DNA from: Vibrio europaeus
GTDB taxonomy: Bacteria > Pseudomonadota > Gammaproteobacteria > Enterobacterales > Vibrionaceae
Direction: 5' to 3'
DNA: 64,000 nucleotides
Assembly: GCF_001695575.1 (NCBI RefSeq)
Contig: NZ_LUAX01000001.1
Span: 186,001 to 250,000 of the forward strand
Shown piece by piece: positions 9,061 through 18,181 of this stretch. The position numbers and the translations under genes are program-made. Each line of letters opens with the position of its first letter. Within the stretch, counting starts at the first letter, position 1. The notes under the pieces were generated by a model that was not told the origin of the DNA, ran no database searches, and worked only from the letters and a program-made list of their open reading frames with translations.

Positions 9061-10401
9061 CTATAATCGAAGCTTTGGCGCCAGAGGTTTGCGTGAAGGC
9101 TGCGCCTGAAGAAAGGGTAGTAACAGTAAGCCAATAACAGCGGCACACACCGATATAGTGATAAAGAATCCGGTCCAGCCATATTCTTCAAGAATCAGTG
9201 CTAACGGGTAGCCAGATAATGCTGCTCCCATATAGGCGAACAATCCGACAAAACCTGTTGCGGCGCCTGCCGAGTCTTTGTGTGAACATTCCGCTGCTGC
9301 CATACCAATCAACATCTGCGGACCAAACACAAAAAAGCCAATGGAGAAAAGCCCAGCAGCTTGAAAGGCGAAATTAGTCAAAGGCATTAACCATAAAGCG
9401 GCAACCGACAAGAAAACACCCGCGGCAAACAGCAGATTCATAGGGCCGCGATTGCCACCGAACAGTTTGTCAGAGCCCCAACCCGCAACAAGAGAGCCGA
9501 CAAAGCCGCCGATTTCAAACATAGACAGCGCAGCGTTGGCATTAATTAAACTGTAATGGTGTTGCTCTGTTAGGTATAGGTTGCCCCAGTCATTAATCGC
9601 AGTTCGAACGATGTAAACCAGCACATAGCTAAAAGCGAGCAACCATATGTATTTATTGCTGAATACGTACTGCTGCAAGATCTCTTTGTAGCTAAGGCCA
9701 TGTCCGTGATTTTCTTGGGCGAGTTCCAATCCGTCGTTTCGCCATTGCCCCACGGTCGGTAAACCGAGTGTGGTGGGTTTATCTCTTAAACGCCAGCAGA
9801 CGATAATACCGAGAATAACCCCGATAATACCTGGGATGATAAAGCCTTCACGCCAGCTATAGTGGAGGATGAGAAAGCCAACAAGCAGTGGGATCAGTGC
9901 GCCGCCGACGTTGTGTGCTGTGTTCCAGATTGCCCACAAAAAGCCACGTTCTGAACGGGAATACCAAGTAGTGAGAAGTTTCGAGCACGAAGGCCATCCC
10001 CATCCTTGAAACCATGCGTTCATTACCCATAATGCCGCTAATGTCACCAATGAGCTTGAGAAACCAAAAGCGATGTTGATCAATCCGGTCACAATCAAAC
10101 CGACTCCCATGAAAAAACGTGGGTTAGAACGGTCAGAAATGGTGCCAGAAATGAACTTTGATAGCCCGTAAGCGATGTAGAAAAGGGTGCCAATTAAGCC
10201 TATATCACCTTTATCTAGCCCCAGGTCGACAATCATTGCAGGTGCAGCGTAGTTGAATGTTTTACGGGTGAAGTAAAAGCCCGCATAGCCAAGGTACATA
10301 CCAATCATGATATGCAGACGCCAGTAACGATAGCGTTCATCAACTCGAATTTTACTAAGCGGAGCTTGGTTATAGCTCGGCGATTGAAATAGGCCAAACA
10401 T
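9061..10401 (-). CDS. uhpC: Hexose-phosphate sensor UhpC (MFS, transporter-like receptor)
   Basis: 446-residue major-facilitator protein of the organophosphate:phosphate antiporter family. The N-terminal part matches UhpC better than UhpT: DERYRYWRLHI, GYAGFYFTRKTFN, ISDRSNPRFFMG, FQGWGWPSCSKLLTTWYSR and WNTAHNVGGALIP. In E. coli UhpC binds external glucose-6-phosphate and activates the kinase UhpB. It follows uhpB by only 5 bp in a uhpA-uhpB-uhpC operon, which supports the sensor role. It has 12 predicted membrane segments. Confidence 0.9.
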   Translation of the reverse strand: MFGLFQSPSYNQAPLSKIRVDERYRYWRLHIMIGMYLGYAGFYFTRKTFNYAAPAMIVDLGLDKGDIGLIGTLFYIAYGLSKFISGTISDRSNPRFFMGVGLIVTGLINIAFGFSSSLVTLAALWVMNAWFQGWGWPSCSKLLTTWYSRSERGFLWAIWNTAHNVGGALIPLLVGFLILHYSWREGFIIPGIIGVILGIIVCWRLRDKPTTLGLPTVGQWRNDGLELAQENHGHGLSYKEILQQYVFSNKYIWLLAFSYVLVYIVRTAINDWGNLYLTEQHHYSLINANAALSMFEIGGFVGSLVAGWGSDKLFGGNRGPMNLLFAAGVFLSVAALWLMPLTNFAFQAAGLFSIGFFVFGPQMLIGMAAAECSHKDSAGAATGFVGLFAYMGAALSGYPLALILEEYGWTGFFITISVCAAVIGLLLLPFLQAQPSRKPLAPKLRL

Positions 10402-10406
10402 GCTGG

Positions 10407-11906
10407 TTATACCTTAGGTAAGGTGATGGCGATTTGTGTACCATCAACATGGTCGTTTAAGGAGTAGATATACATTTTGCCGCCAAGTGCTTGAACTCGC
10501 TCTTGCATGCCACGGACACCCATTCCTTTCATACAGTCTTCGGCTTTAAAGCCTATACCGTTGTCTGCGATGTTCAGTGACAGGTCATCTTCGATTGATA
10601 GTTCGATAACGATCGACGTTGCGTTGGCGTACTTAGCGGCGTTGTTTAACGCTTCCTGACAAAGGCGGAAAAGGGTCACGTTTAATGTGTCACTTAACGA
10701 GCCGTAATCACCGCTCCAATCAAGTAGAACCCGAGTACCGTGATTATCGAACTCCATTTCACGAGTTAACTGTTGGACAGATTCTTTGAGATCCAAATCA
10801 TCGAGCATTTTCGGCCTTAGTTTGCTAAGTAAGTGTTTAGTCGTGTCATACACGTTCAATGAAAGGCTCTCTATCATATCCGCAGAGCGAGTATTCATTT
10901 CAGCGTTATCGACTCGCTTAATAATGCTGGCTTGAGTTCGAATGGCGGTGATGTTTTGACCAATTTCGTCGTGCAGTTCTCGCGCTACATCACGACGGAC
11001 TGATTCTTCGGCTTGTATTAGTTGGCGAGATAGCGTTTGATTGCGAGATAGTTCTCCACGTAATTTTTGATTGAGATCTTTCTGCTTTTGCACGGCTAGA
11101 CCGAGCATAATTCCAGTTAGAGTTTGAGCTGAAATAGATAAAAGGAGATCGGTAATCTCTAAGTTAGATACGCCGCTTTTTGCAGCAATGAGTGCAATAC
11201 TATTGAGCATGGTGGCAAGCAGTGCTCCCTGCCATCCATAACGCAGAGCGAGCACTATGATTGGAATCGCCATACAGAAAGGGGCAAATCTTTTTAGTTC
11301 GTCGGGCAAACTGGTTTGAATCAAAATACTGGTAATTAGAAGTAGGGCGTACAACAAGATATGACGCACTTTGAACTCAACATTGTTTGCCAGTAAGTTA
11401 GACGTGATAGGTGACCATGGGCTTAAAAATAGATAATTCCAAAGCAGATAGCACATCGGCAAGATCATTAAGCCTCCAGCAATACTCGCTAGCCAGAGCA
11501 TGTAGACCGACTCAACATGAAAGCCGACCGAGGCGACATTGATACAAGATGTGATCAGGATAACAACCGCCATTACAGCAAGGTGCTGGTTTTGATTGCC
11601 GGTATAGTATTTCTTTGCGAGGTGAACCATTGGAATGCTCAACACACTGGCGACAAGGACCATCAACCATTGCGGCTGTTCTAAAAGCATCGCCAGCGCG
11701 ATAGTTAGCCCCCATTCTGCGAGGTATATCGTCACCCAGTATTTAGAGCGAGTGTGCAGAGTAATACCTAGACGAAGCGCAAATGGAAACAGCAAGATCG
11801 CAAGCTCAGCATCGTTGACGAAATAGTAGGCGATGATCCACAGGCAAAACCATGCACAGGCTGTCATGAATAGGCCGCAAATGGATGTCGCAAGGTAACT
11901 ACGCAT
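10407..11906 (-). CDS. uhpB: Membrane sensor histidine kinase UhpB
   Basis: 499 residues. The N-terminal ~270 residues hold about eight hydrophobic segments (MASE1-like). They are followed by a HisKA_3 dimerisation/phosphoacceptor helix with ARELHDEIGQ (His-312) and a C-terminal HATPase_c domain with LCQEALNNAAKYANA (N box), ADNGIGF and GMGVRGMQERV. This is the NarX/UhpB kinase type that phosphorylates LuxR-family regulators. Its ATG overlaps the uhpA stop codon by one base (TAATG), implying translational coupling. Expected to signal with UhpC to UhpA. Confidence 0.92.
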   Translation of the reverse strand: MRSYLATSICGLFMTACAWFCLWIIAYYFVNDAELAILLFPFALRLGITLHTRSKYWVTIYLAEWGLTIALAMLLEQPQWLMVLVASVLSIPMVHLAKKYYTGNQNQHLAVMAVVILITSCINVASVGFHVESVYMLWLASIAGGLMILPMCYLLWNYLFLSPWSPITSNLLANNVEFKVRHILLYALLLITSILIQTSLPDELKRFAPFCMAIPIIVLALRYGWQGALLATMLNSIALIAAKSGVSNLEITDLLLSISAQTLTGIMLGLAVQKQKDLNQKLRGELSRNQTLSRQLIQAEESVRRDVARELHDEIGQNITAIRTQASIIKRVDNAEMNTRSADMIESLSLNVYDTTKHLLSKLRPKMLDDLDLKESVQQLTREMEFDNHGTRVLLDWSGDYGSLSDTLNVTLFRLCQEALNNAAKYANATSIVIELSIEDDLSLNIADNGIGFKAEDCMKGMGVRGMQERVQALGGKMYIYSLNDHVDGTQIAITLPKV

Positions 11907-12514
11907 TACAGCGGCTCTTGAGAAAACAGCTTTGCCAGCTCGACGTTGTTTTTAACCCCAAGCTTGTCGAGAGCATTGGAGCGATGAACGTGAACCGTTT
12001 TATGACTAAGTCCAAGATCAACCGCGACAGATTTCACATCCAACCCTCGGGCAAGTAGTTGGCACACCTCGCTTTCTCTACGCGTGAGTTGAGTCAGCGT
12101 GGTCGATTTATCACTTGGAGTGGCTAATTTTAGGGCAATATCTGGTGTCAGGTAGCAGCCACCAGAAGCACTGGTTCTAACTGCTTGAACCAGCTCATCG
12201 GGACTACAGCGTTTGCTAAGGTAGCCCTTCGCGCCAAGTTTTAGTGACTTTTCTACCATAGCTGGAGAATCGTGAACGCTTAACATTACGCAAGCTATGC
12301 CGGAGGGAGTTTCGTCTAGTAGGGTAAGCCCACTTTCGTCTGCCATCGAGATATCTAAAATGACAACATCAGGCTTGCATGCGGGCAAGCCAATGCGGGC
12401 CTCCGCAACTGAGCTAAATTCGCCCACAACGTTCATGTCTGTTTCTAAACTCAATAGTTGAGCGAAACCAGAACGAACAATGACATGGTCATCAACTAGC
12501 GCTACGTTAATCAT
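11906..12514 (-). CDS. uhpA: Response regulator UhpA
   Basis: 202-residue NarL/FixJ response regulator, first gene of uhpABC. The receiver domain has acidic residues VDDH (8-10), phospho-acceptor Asp-54 in VILDISM, and the conserved Lys in GAKGYLSKR. The C-terminal LuxR-type helix-turn-helix starts near residue 140 ([14 protein letters not shown]) and contains the recognition segment [12 protein letters not shown]. Known role: activation of uhpT in response to external hexose phosphate. A candidate binding palindrome lies upstream of uhpT at 14158-14174. Confidence 0.92.
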   Translation of the reverse strand: MINVALVDDHVIVRSGFAQLLSLETDMNVVGEFSSVAEARIGLPACKPDVVILDISMADESGLTLLDETPSGIACVMLSVHDSPAMVEKSLKLGAKGYLSKRCSPDELVQAVRTSASGGCYLTPDIALKLATPSDKSTTLTQLTRRESEVCQLLARGLDVKSVAVDLGLSHKTVHVHRSNALDKLGVKNNVELAKLFSQEPL

Positions 12515-12651
12515 TATAAATACCCAAATATCGTGATAAGCAAACGAAAATGAGCTCTCAAAGAGCTCAAAGAAAAATTCGCCATGATACTAAATTGAAC
12601 TGCTTCATTTAATGATCTTGCGCGCCTTGCCTGGCAAAGCGCGCTTTGTGA

Positions 12652-14049
12652 TCAAGATTGGCTTTCTGCCAGTTCAAGTTTCTTCTTGTTTTGGCGGATC
12701 TTTTTCTCTTCTGCAATCGCAACGAAAGCAAGCAAAGTGATACAGATAAACGCTGAAGTATCGAGCGCCGCAAAGGTGCCTTTCCAACCGGTTAAGCCAA
12801 AAATTGGGGTTCCATCGGCGATCATGCCTAAACCTAACTTGGCAAAACTATCACCGATTAAGTAGGCAAATGTGCCTTTCACACCGTCTGCCACACTGAT
12901 GGCTTTCTTAGGGACAAAACCAACGGCTGCAACACCGATTAAAAGTTGTGGACCAAACACCAAGAAACCAAGGACGAACAGAGACGCCAAGTACATAAAT
13001 TCGCTGGTAGCGTGTTGATAAAATTCTAGTGAAACAATGATTAAACCCAGAGAAACACAAGCCACTAAAGCACGGCGACCATTTGCGAGATCGGATAAGT
13101 AACCCCACATCAACGTACCGACTAGAGCACCGACCTCAAACAGAGTGAAGCCAGAGATAGCCGTTTCTTTTGATAGACCAAGTTCTTGGTAGGCGTAAAC
13201 GGTAGACCATTGGTCGATACCGATACGTACGATGTAAAGGAAGATATTGGCAAAGCAAAGTAGCCAGATGACTTTGTTTTTCAGTACGTACTCAACAAAG
13301 ATCTCTTTCTTGGTCATTTGATTTTCTTCAGCCGCTTCGTCTTCTTCGCTCACTGCTTCATCAAACAATTCTTCCACTTTACCTAAGCCGTAGGCTTCAG
13401 GAGAGTCGTTACCATAGCGCATACCGATGAAACCCACGATGATGGCAATGATAGAAGGGAAGACGAACATGCCGATTACATGACCATCGAATAGGTAGTT
13501 TGCACCAAATAGAGCCACACCTGCAGCTCCCGCGCCGCCAACGTTATGCGACATATTCCACAGGCCTAGGTATGACCCGCGCTTGTTACGAGGCGTCCAT
13601 TTGGTAATGGTCGAGTAACTTGAAGGTCCACCCGTACTTTGGAAGAAACCACTTAGAGCATAGAAGGCCACCATTAAGAAAAGGCTTGCGCTGCCACCAC
13701 CCATGCTGAAGCTGAAACCAAGCATCGCCAAACCAGAGAGGATAAGCATAAAAGGAAGGAACTGCTTGGTGTTTTTGCCATCAGCGTAGTAAGAAACGGC
13801 TGTCTTACCAATACCGTAAGTAATCGAGAAGCCAAGACCTATCAAGCCTAATTCAGTCATCGACAAGCCGTAAGTTGAAATCATGTCGTTTTGCGCGACA
13901 TTGAAGTTTTTACGGATCAAATACATGGTTAAGTAGCCAATAAATACCACCAAATAAGATTGGATAAATGGCTTAAACCACATTTTTCTGCGTGCTTCGA
14001 CGGGAAGGTCGAGGGTAGGTTTCCGGACTTGTTCCAGGAATTTTAACAT
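12652..14049 (-). CDS. uhpT: Hexose-phosphate antiporter UhpT
   Basis: Inner-membrane hexose-6-phosphate:phosphate antiporter. I chose the ATG at 14047-14049 ([16 protein letters not shown]), which aligns with the E. coli UhpT N-terminus and gives 465 residues against 463; AGAGAG lies a few bases upstream. The longer frame from 14079 adds ten residues without support. [27 protein letters not shown] and [13 protein letters not shown] are family hallmarks. It lies upstream of uhpA on the same strand with 137 bp between, so uhpABC probably has its own promoter or reads through. Confidence 0.94.
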   Translation of the reverse strand: MLKFLEQVRKPTLDLPVEARRKMWFKPFIQSYLVVFIGYLTMYLIRKNFNVAQNDMISTYGLSMTELGLIGLGFSITYGIGKTAVSYYADGKNTKQFLPFMLILSGLAMLGFSFSMGGGSASLFLMVAFYALSGFFQSTGGPSSYSTITKWTPRNKRGSYLGLWNMSHNVGGAGAAGVALFGANYLFDGHVIGMFVFPSIIAIIVGFIGMRYGNDSPEAYGLGKVEELFDEAVSEEDEAAEENQMTKKEIFVEYVLKNKVIWLLCFANIFLYIVRIGIDQWSTVYAYQELGLSKETAISGFTLFEVGALVGTLMWGYLSDLANGRRALVACVSLGLIIVSLEFYQHATSEFMYLASLFVLGFLVFGPQLLIGVAAVGFVPKKAISVADGVKGTFAYLIGDSFAKLGLGMIADGTPIFGLTGWKGTFAALDTSAFICITLLAFVAIAEEKKIRQNKKKLELAESQS

Positions 14050-14110
14050 CATCAACTCTCTTCTATTTGGGTGATACACAGAGTGCTCTATTCTTTTTTC
14101 TGCCAGAGAT

Positions 14111-14116
14111 TTTATA
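14111..14116 (-). promoter_or_regulatory. Candidate -10 element of the uhpT promoter
   Basis: On the minus strand TATAAA occurs about 62 bp before the uhpT ATG, predicting a transcript start near 14104. The -35 region is poor, as expected for an activator-dependent promoter. Confidence 0.45.
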
Positions 14117-14157
14117 GAGTCGCTTTGTTAACCACATGAGAGGGGGGCTTAGATCGG

Positions 14158-14174
14158 CTAGGAAAAATTCCTAG
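14158..14174 (-). promoter_or_regulatory. Candidate UhpA operator
   Basis: Perfect 7-bp inverted repeat CTAGGAA-AAA-TTCCTAG. Its centre is about 62 bp upstream of the predicted uhpT transcription start, close to the strong UhpA element known near -64 in E. coli. Assignment is by position and symmetry, not by a matched motif. Confidence 0.5.
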
Positions 14175-14197
14175 TAACGACTGAATCGCGCAAAAAG

Positions 14198-14213
14198 CGT
14201 GAAAATCATCACG
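14198..14213 (-). promoter_or_regulatory. Candidate CRP site upstream of uhpT
   Basis: CGTGA-N6-TCACG matches the CRP consensus at 8 of 10 core positions. It is centred about 101-102 bp upstream of the predicted uhpT start. E. coli uhpT has a CRP site near -103. Confidence 0.55.
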
Positions 14214-14526
14214 TTCTTAGTGAGTGTTTTGTCGGAAGGAATGGAAACTGAACAGATTTTGGTTGAGGGATAGCCTCTAAAGCAACAAATCTAGTGTATT
14301 CGCCAGTTGCAGAGATGATCGTTTTCGATAGAGGCAAAGTGAAAGAGGTCCCCTATATGACAACTCTTATCTGGGTTTTATGAGAACGATTTCATTGGAT
14401 GAAACTGAACTATTGTGTGAGTTTGTTTGCATAAAATTTACTGTCTTTAGATTTTTGCAATTAATGAAATATAGGATGTGTTTGGAAAAATAAATACAAT
14501 TAATCAATAGGTTAAATTAAGTTGTT
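14214..14526. other. Intergenic stretch upstream of the Sel1 gene
   Basis: About 310 bp without an open frame I can support. It is AT-rich near the Sel1 start. I see no clear promoter or repeat here. Confidence 0.4.
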
Positions 14527-15534
14527 ATGAATAAAAGCCGATGCACAATCCTCACATGTTTCTCGTTGTTAATGTCCACTCAGGCGTTTTCTTATGATCT
14601 TAGTTGGGAGCTGTTTGAAGGTGATGACCTCGCGCTGCTGAAACAGGCTGAAACTTCAAGCGATCCAGATGTACTCTATAAAGCGGCCAACTTGTTGATA
14701 GATGAGTCTGTTATGCAAGCGAACATAGACAGAGCTCATGAATATCTAGAACAAGCACTAGAGTCAGGTCATGATGGCGCTGAAACTCTGAAAGCAGATC
14801 TAGAGTATTCGGATGGTAACTATGAAGAGGCACTCTCGTGGTATCACAAAGCTGAAGGCGCGCAAGATCCCTATGTGTTGTATAGCTTGGGGGTTATGTA
14901 CTTTGATGGTGAAGGTACCGAGCAAGACGTCAAAAAAGGCAACGAGTACTACTTAGCTTCAGCAAAACTTGGCGATGATGACGCTATGTACCAGCTTGCC
15001 TTCTCCTACAATGATGGTGTTGGAGTAGAGAAGGATTACGCCAAAGCTGCATATTGGTTTGAGCAAGCCGCAAAACAACAGAATGCTAGTGCGATCTATA
15101 ACTTAGGGATCGCTTACCTTAATGGCGAAGGTGTTGAGATGAACTGCCAAAAAGCGATACAACACTTCGAGCATGCAATTGAACTCGAAGATCATACTCG
15201 CTCGGTGGCAAAACTTGGTGATATTTACTACTACCCTAAATACAAACAGCGTTGCGGCTTTAAAACGACTGATTACGCTAAGTCTTTTGAATACTTCCAA
15301 AAAGCAGCAATGCTAGATGATACTTACGCCCAATATATGGTGGGATACGCGTATCGAAATGGTCATGGTGTATTCAGTGATTTTGCCAAATCATTGGCAT
15401 GGTTTGAGATTGCTCAGGAAAATGGCGATGAGGATGCCGAAAAAGAAATCCTCAACGTGAAGCAATATATGTCTAACGATGAACTCGCTAAAGCGCAGCA
15501 GTATAAAAACGAAATCATCGACGAAATTTGGTAA
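14527..15534 (+). CDS. Secreted Sel1-repeat protein
   Basis: 335 residues with an N-terminal signal peptide (about 1-22, ending near TQAFS). The rest is built of Sel1-like alpha-helical repeats, seen as recurring LGxxYxxGxG...A..W/Y..A motifs: YSLGVMYFDGEGTEQD, YQLAFSYNDGVGVEKD, YNLGIAYLNGEGVEMN and YMVGYAYRNGHGVFSD. Such proteins usually act as protein-protein adaptors in the periplasm or envelope, and the partner is unknown. The only neighbours are divergent uhpT and convergent ssrA, with a shared hairpin at the 3' end. Confidence 0.82.
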   Translation: MNKSRCTILTCFSLLMSTQAFSYDLSWELFEGDDLALLKQAETSSDPDVLYKAANLLIDESVMQANIDRAHEYLEQALESGHDGAETLKADLEYSDGNYEEALSWYHKAEGAQDPYVLYSLGVMYFDGEGTEQDVKKGNEYYLASAKLGDDDAMYQLAFSYNDGVGVEKDYAKAAYWFEQAAKQQNASAIYNLGIAYLNGEGVEMNCQKAIQHFEHAIELEDHTRSVAKLGDIYYYPKYKQRCGFKTTDYAKSFEYFQKAAMLDDTYAQYMVGYAYRNGHGVFSDFAKSLAWFEIAQENGDEDAEKEILNVKQYMSNDELAKAQQYKNEIIDEIW

Positions 15535-15540
15535 GCATAC

Positions 15541-15576
15541 AAAAAAGGCGCTAACTCTAAGAGTTAGCGCCTTTCC
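15541..15576. terminator. Bidirectional terminator between the Sel1 gene and ssrA
   Basis: A 15-bp perfect inverted repeat (AAAGGCGCTAACTCT and its complement, 15544-15574) has A-rich and T-rich ends, so it can terminate both the plus-strand Sel1 gene and minus-strand ssrA. Confidence 0.88.
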
Positions 15577-15583
15577 AAACGTT

Positions 15584-15950
15584 TGGTGGAGCTGGCGGGA
15601 GTTGAACCCGCGTCCAAAAACCATTCATCATTGGTACTACATGCTTAGTCGATCTTTAAATTCACCAAGTACCTGCGAACCGACACGCTAGTAAATGACT
15701 ATCCTGAATTATAATTCGCCGTTCATCTCTCAGGCGGGAGAATCCGGGCTAGCGCGTTTGGGTTTGATCTCTCGTTGGTCCCCGTCTTACGTGCGGAAGC
15801 TAGGGCGAGAGAGCTCTGAGCAGGTTATTAAGCTGCTAGTGCGTAGTTTTCGTCGTTTGCGACTATTTTTTTGCGGCTTTTTACGTGGCCAACCGCCCCA
15901 CGGCATGCACCTCAGACTTCAAAATTCTTGTCGAATCCTAAATCAGCCCC
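15584..15950 (-). ncRNA. ssrA: tmRNA (transfer-messenger RNA)
   Basis: 367 nt on the minus strand, from GGGGCTGATTT at the 5' end to GCTCCACCA at the 3' end. The tRNA-like domain has GGGTTCAACTCCC (T arm). The reading frame encodes the degradation tag ANDENYALAA followed by TAA (coding part 15831-15860, stop 15828-15830); the resume codon is GCA. The tag matches Vibrio-type ANDENYALAA. The product rescues stalled ribosomes with SmpB, whose gene lies just upstream on the same strand. Confidence 0.97.
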
Positions 15951-15963
15951 AAGTGTTCTTCGC

Positions 15964-15991
15964 ATAGTACCAGAAAAGTGTAACCTGTCTA
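15964..15991 (-). promoter_or_regulatory. Candidate ssrA promoter
   Basis: On the minus strand TAGACA (15986-15991) and TACTAT (15964-15969) are separated by 16 bp. The predicted start lies a few bases before the mature tmRNA 5' end, consistent with 5' processing by RNase P. Confidence 0.55.
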
Positions 15992-16016
15992 GACTTGTGC
16001 GTTTAAGTGCTCAATA

Positions 16017-16502
16017 TTAACGCAGCGAGCTCTTCATTACGCGCGCTTTTTCACGAGCCCAATCTTTTTCTTTAAGATCAGTACGCTTGTCGTGCAGCTT
16101 CTTACCTTTCGCAACACCAATTTTCATCTTCACCCAAGAGCGAGACCAGTATAGTGATAGGGCTGCAAGCGTCATACCTTCGCGATTGATTCGACCTAGT
16201 AGGTTATCAAGTTCGCGACGGCTCAACAGAAGTTTACGAACACGAGTCGGATTCGCCACAACATGTGTCGATGCTTGGTTAAGAGGGGTAATGGTCATGC
16301 CACTAACGAAGGCTTCGCCGTCACGCATAAACACGTAGCTTTCTGCGATATTTGCTTTACCTTGACGAAGGGCTTTAACTTCCCAGCCTTGAAGCTCCAT
16401 GCCTGTTTCGATTTCATCATCGATGAAATACTCGTGGCGAGCTTTCTTATTGACAGCGATGGTATTGCTACCCGCTTTTTGTTTTGATTTTTTCTTTACC
16501 AT
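16017..16502 (-). CDS. smpB: SsrA-binding protein SmpB
   Basis: 161-residue RNA-binding partner of tmRNA in trans-translation. Recognisable segments: [44 protein letters not shown] and the C-terminal tail with [20 protein letters not shown], which inserts into the empty mRNA channel. Length and start (ATG at 16500-16502, VKKKSKQK) are typical. The stop codon is 66 bp before the ssrA 5' end on the same strand, a common gammaproteobacterial arrangement. Divergent from ratA. Confidence 0.96.
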   Translation of the reverse strand: MVKKKSKQKAGSNTIAVNKKARHEYFIDDEIETGMELQGWEVKALRQGKANIAESYVFMRDGEAFVSGMTITPLNQASTHVVANPTRVRKLLLSRRELDNLLGRINREGMTLAALSLYWSRSWVKMKIGVAKGKKLHDKRTDLKEKDWAREKARVMKSSLR

Positions 16503-16620
16503 AATGGGAGCATTATACGGTGAGGAATGAAGTTAGGAAATCCCTTTATTTGCGCTGAGTGCAAATAAAAGTAAAATTGCACCAAGCTTGAAGTTCAAGC
16601 AGATGTTACGAGGAGTCAAT

Positions 16621-17064
16621 ATGAAGCAAGTTAGTCGTTCTGCTTTAGTGTCGTTTAGTGCCCAGCAGATGTTCAATCTAGTGAACGACGTCGCGAGCTA
16701 CCCAGAGTTTTTACCGGGTTGCTCTGGTTCACGTGTGATTGAATCTAGCTCCAATGCGATGGTGGCTTCTGTTGATGTTGCAAAAGCAGGGATTAGCAAA
16801 ACGTTTACCACGTCGAATGAGTTGGTTGATGGTGAGGCGATCCTCATGAATTTAGTCGATGGGCCGTTTAAAACACTGAAAGGCGGATGGTTCTTTACTC
16901 CACTTGATGAGCAGGCGTGTAAAGTCGAGCTTAAGCTTGAGTTTGAGTTTTCAAGTAAGATGATTGAAATGGCGTTTGGTAAGGTTTTTAACGAACTGAC
17001 CAGCAATATGGTCAACGCTTTTACCAAGCGCGCAAAACAGGTGTACCCAGCTTATGAGTATTGA
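16621..17064 (+). CDS. ratA: RatA-type START-domain protein (ribosome association factor/ubiquinone-binding Coq10-like)
   Basis: 147 residues of the Coq10/START superfamily. The ATG at 16621 is preceded by a strong CGAGGAG, so the longer frame from 16588 is not used. The N-terminus [23 protein letters not shown] and YPEFLPGC are family signatures. E. coli RatA has been reported to block 70S association; homologues bind ubiquinone, so the native role is debated. It overlaps rnfH by 11 bases in the conserved ratA-rnfH pair. Confidence 0.88.
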   Translation: MKQVSRSALVSFSAQQMFNLVNDVASYPEFLPGCSGSRVIESSSNAMVASVDVAKAGISKTFTTSNELVDGEAILMNLVDGPFKTLKGGWFFTPLDEQACKVELKLEFEFSSKMIEMAFGKVFNELTSNMVNAFTKRAKQVYPAYEY

Positions 17065-17407
17065 GTCTGAAATGATTCATGTTGAAGTCGTCTATGCTCT
17101 GCCGCAAGAGCAGCGCGTATTTACGCTAGTGGTTAATCAGTCAATGACCGTCGAAGAGATCATTGCTCAGTCTGGTGTGCTTGAACTCTACCCTGAGATT
17201 GACCTAAAGAAGAATAAGGTCGGAGTATTTAGCCGCAATGTTAAGCTGGATGCTACGATCAATGATAAAGACCGCATCGAGATTTATCGCCCACTTCTAG
17301 CCGATCCAAAAGAGATCCGCCGCAAGCGAGCGGAGCAAGCCAAAGCCGCAGGTTCTGCCGATCCGGTCACGGGTGGTAAGAAAAATCCGTTGAGGAAGGA
17401 AGGCTAG
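17054..17407 (+). CDS. rnfH: RnfH family ubiquitin-like protein
   Basis: 117 residues. Residues ~8-90 match the RnfH/UPF0125 beta-grasp family: [33 protein letters not shown] and [22 protein letters not shown]. The C-terminal tail is basic. Function is unclear; the family is linked by name to Rnf electron transport and by context to RatA. The ATG lies inside the last codons of ratA, suggesting coupled translation. The gene is followed directly by composite repeat A. Confidence 0.88.
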   Translation: MSIESEMIHVEVVYALPQEQRVFTLVVNQSMTVEEIIAQSGVLELYPEIDLKKNKVGVFSRNVKLDATINDKDRIEIYRPLLADPKEIRRKRAEQAKAAGSADPVTGGKKNPLRKEG

Positions 17408-17470
17408 ATAGAACGGGCTTCGCCCTTCTGGAAAGCTAGAGTTGATTTCTCAACCACAGTGGAGCAACTT
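17408..17470 (+). repeat. Composite repeat A, hairpin module
   Basis: Contains the 11-nt hairpin GGGC-TTC-GCCC (17415-17425), then CTGGAAAGCTAGA, a GTTGA/TCAAC mini-stem (from 17441) and the junction CAACTTAGTT. The same order occurs at 19945, 41570 and, less completely, 46222 and 48925. Confidence 0.8.
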
Positions 17471-17526
17471 AGTTTTCCAGTTTTCCAGTTTTCCAGTTTT
17501 CCAGTTTTCCAGTTTTCCAGTTTTTC
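17471..17526. repeat. Octamer array AGTTTTCC, 6 exact copies plus a variant
   Basis: Unit AGTTTTCC repeated without spacers at an 8-bp period; the seventh copy reads AGTTTTTC. It lies in the 3' region of rnfH. Confidence 0.97.
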
Positions 17527-17577
17527 AAGGATGAAGTCCGTTCCCGCATCCCGTTTCCGTAGCTAGGCGTTCCAAAC
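17527..17577 (-). repeat. Composite repeat A, inverted hairpin-module remnant
   Basis: GTCCGTTCCCGCATCCCG is the reverse complement of the CGGGATGCGGGAACGGAC type of sequence seen in the left modules, so the array is flanked by inverted module copies. The same segment follows array 1 at 20142. Confidence 0.7.
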
Positions 17578-17606
17578 AAAAAGGGTTGACGTATTACGCC
17601 AACCCT
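17578..17606 (-). terminator. Terminator-like hairpin downstream of bamE
   Basis: Stem AGGGTTG/CAACCCT with 3 more inner pairs, followed on the minus strand by TTTTT. It recurs nearly unchanged at 20194 and 49239, always after an array that follows a minus-strand stop codon. Confidence 0.75.
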
Positions 17607-17615
17607 CTAAAACTT

Positions 17616-17647
17616 CTCCAGCTCTCCAGCTCTCCAGCTCTCCAGCT
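17616..17647. repeat. Octamer array CTCCAGCT, 4 copies
   Basis: Four exact copies at 8-bp period. The last base touches the bamE stop codon (17648-17650), so the array forms the start of the bamE 3' UTR. Confidence 0.95.
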
Positions 17648-18007
17648 TTAGTTGATACTCTCAAAAAAGTCTTTGCTCGGCGGGAAATCACCAGCGACAT
17701 TAACGAGTTGACCTTCACCGTTGAAGTCAACGATTAGGTTTTTCTGAATTGAGTCGTTGTGACCTTCGGTATGGTGGTAGATGTAATACCAAGTATCAGG
17801 GTAACCGTTCTCTACGAGCATAGGTGAGCCCATTACATAACGGACTTGCTCTTTAGTCATACCAAACTTTAATTGCTCTACTGCAGATTGCTCTACGTAG
17901 TTGCCTTGGTTGATATCAATGCGGTATACCAACTTTTCTAATAGCGAGCAGCCTGTCAGCATTGTCATAGCGAGGGGTACAGCGATAAGCCACTTTCTTA
18001 ATTGCAT
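17648..18007 (-). CDS. bamE: Outer membrane protein assembly factor BamE (SmpA lipoprotein)
   Basis: 119-residue lipoprotein of the BAM complex. I use the ATG at 18007 ([11 protein letters not shown]), since the lipobox LTGC then falls at residues ~16-19; the longer frame begins with an unlikely [10 protein letters not shown]. The mature part has [36 protein letters not shown] and a final beta strand, all SmpA/OmlA features. Divergent gene content upstream is recN. Its stop codon is immediately followed by an octamer array and then by the likely terminator. Confidence 0.93.
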   Translation of the reverse strand: MQLRKWLIAVPLAMTMLTGCSLLEKLVYRIDINQGNYVEQSAVEQLKFGMTKEQVRYVMGSPMLVENGYPDTWYYIYHHTEGHNDSIQKNLIVDFNGEGQLVNVAGDFPPSKDFFESIN

Positions 18008-18132
18008 ACTTAAATTCTTGTAACTGATAAAAATCAAACTCAGCCGATAATAAACAAGCTAAGCGCTAAAGTAAAAAGCTGAGAGCATTTTGAATTGATT
18101 CAGACCATGATTTTTGAATTTGGTTGCAAAGT

Positions 18133-18169
18133 CGAGTCAAAATTCTTCATTGAAAGGAACTTTGACTCG
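18133..18169. repeat. Inverted repeat downstream of recN
   Basis: CGAGTCAAA at 18133-18141 pairs with TTTGACTCG at 18161-18169 around a 19-nt loop. The adjacent A/T run is on the wrong side for a classical recN terminator, so the role is uncertain. Confidence 0.45.
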
Positions 18170-18181
18170 AAAAAGCGGAGA

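Noticed and set aside
16588..17407. ratA-rnfH as a toxin-antitoxin pair
   Set aside because: This pair is sometimes named so, but it is a conserved housekeeping arrangement next to smpB; nothing here suggests an addiction module.
18133..18169. Terminator of recN
   Set aside because: The stem is good but the T-run lies before, not after, the stem on the recN strand.
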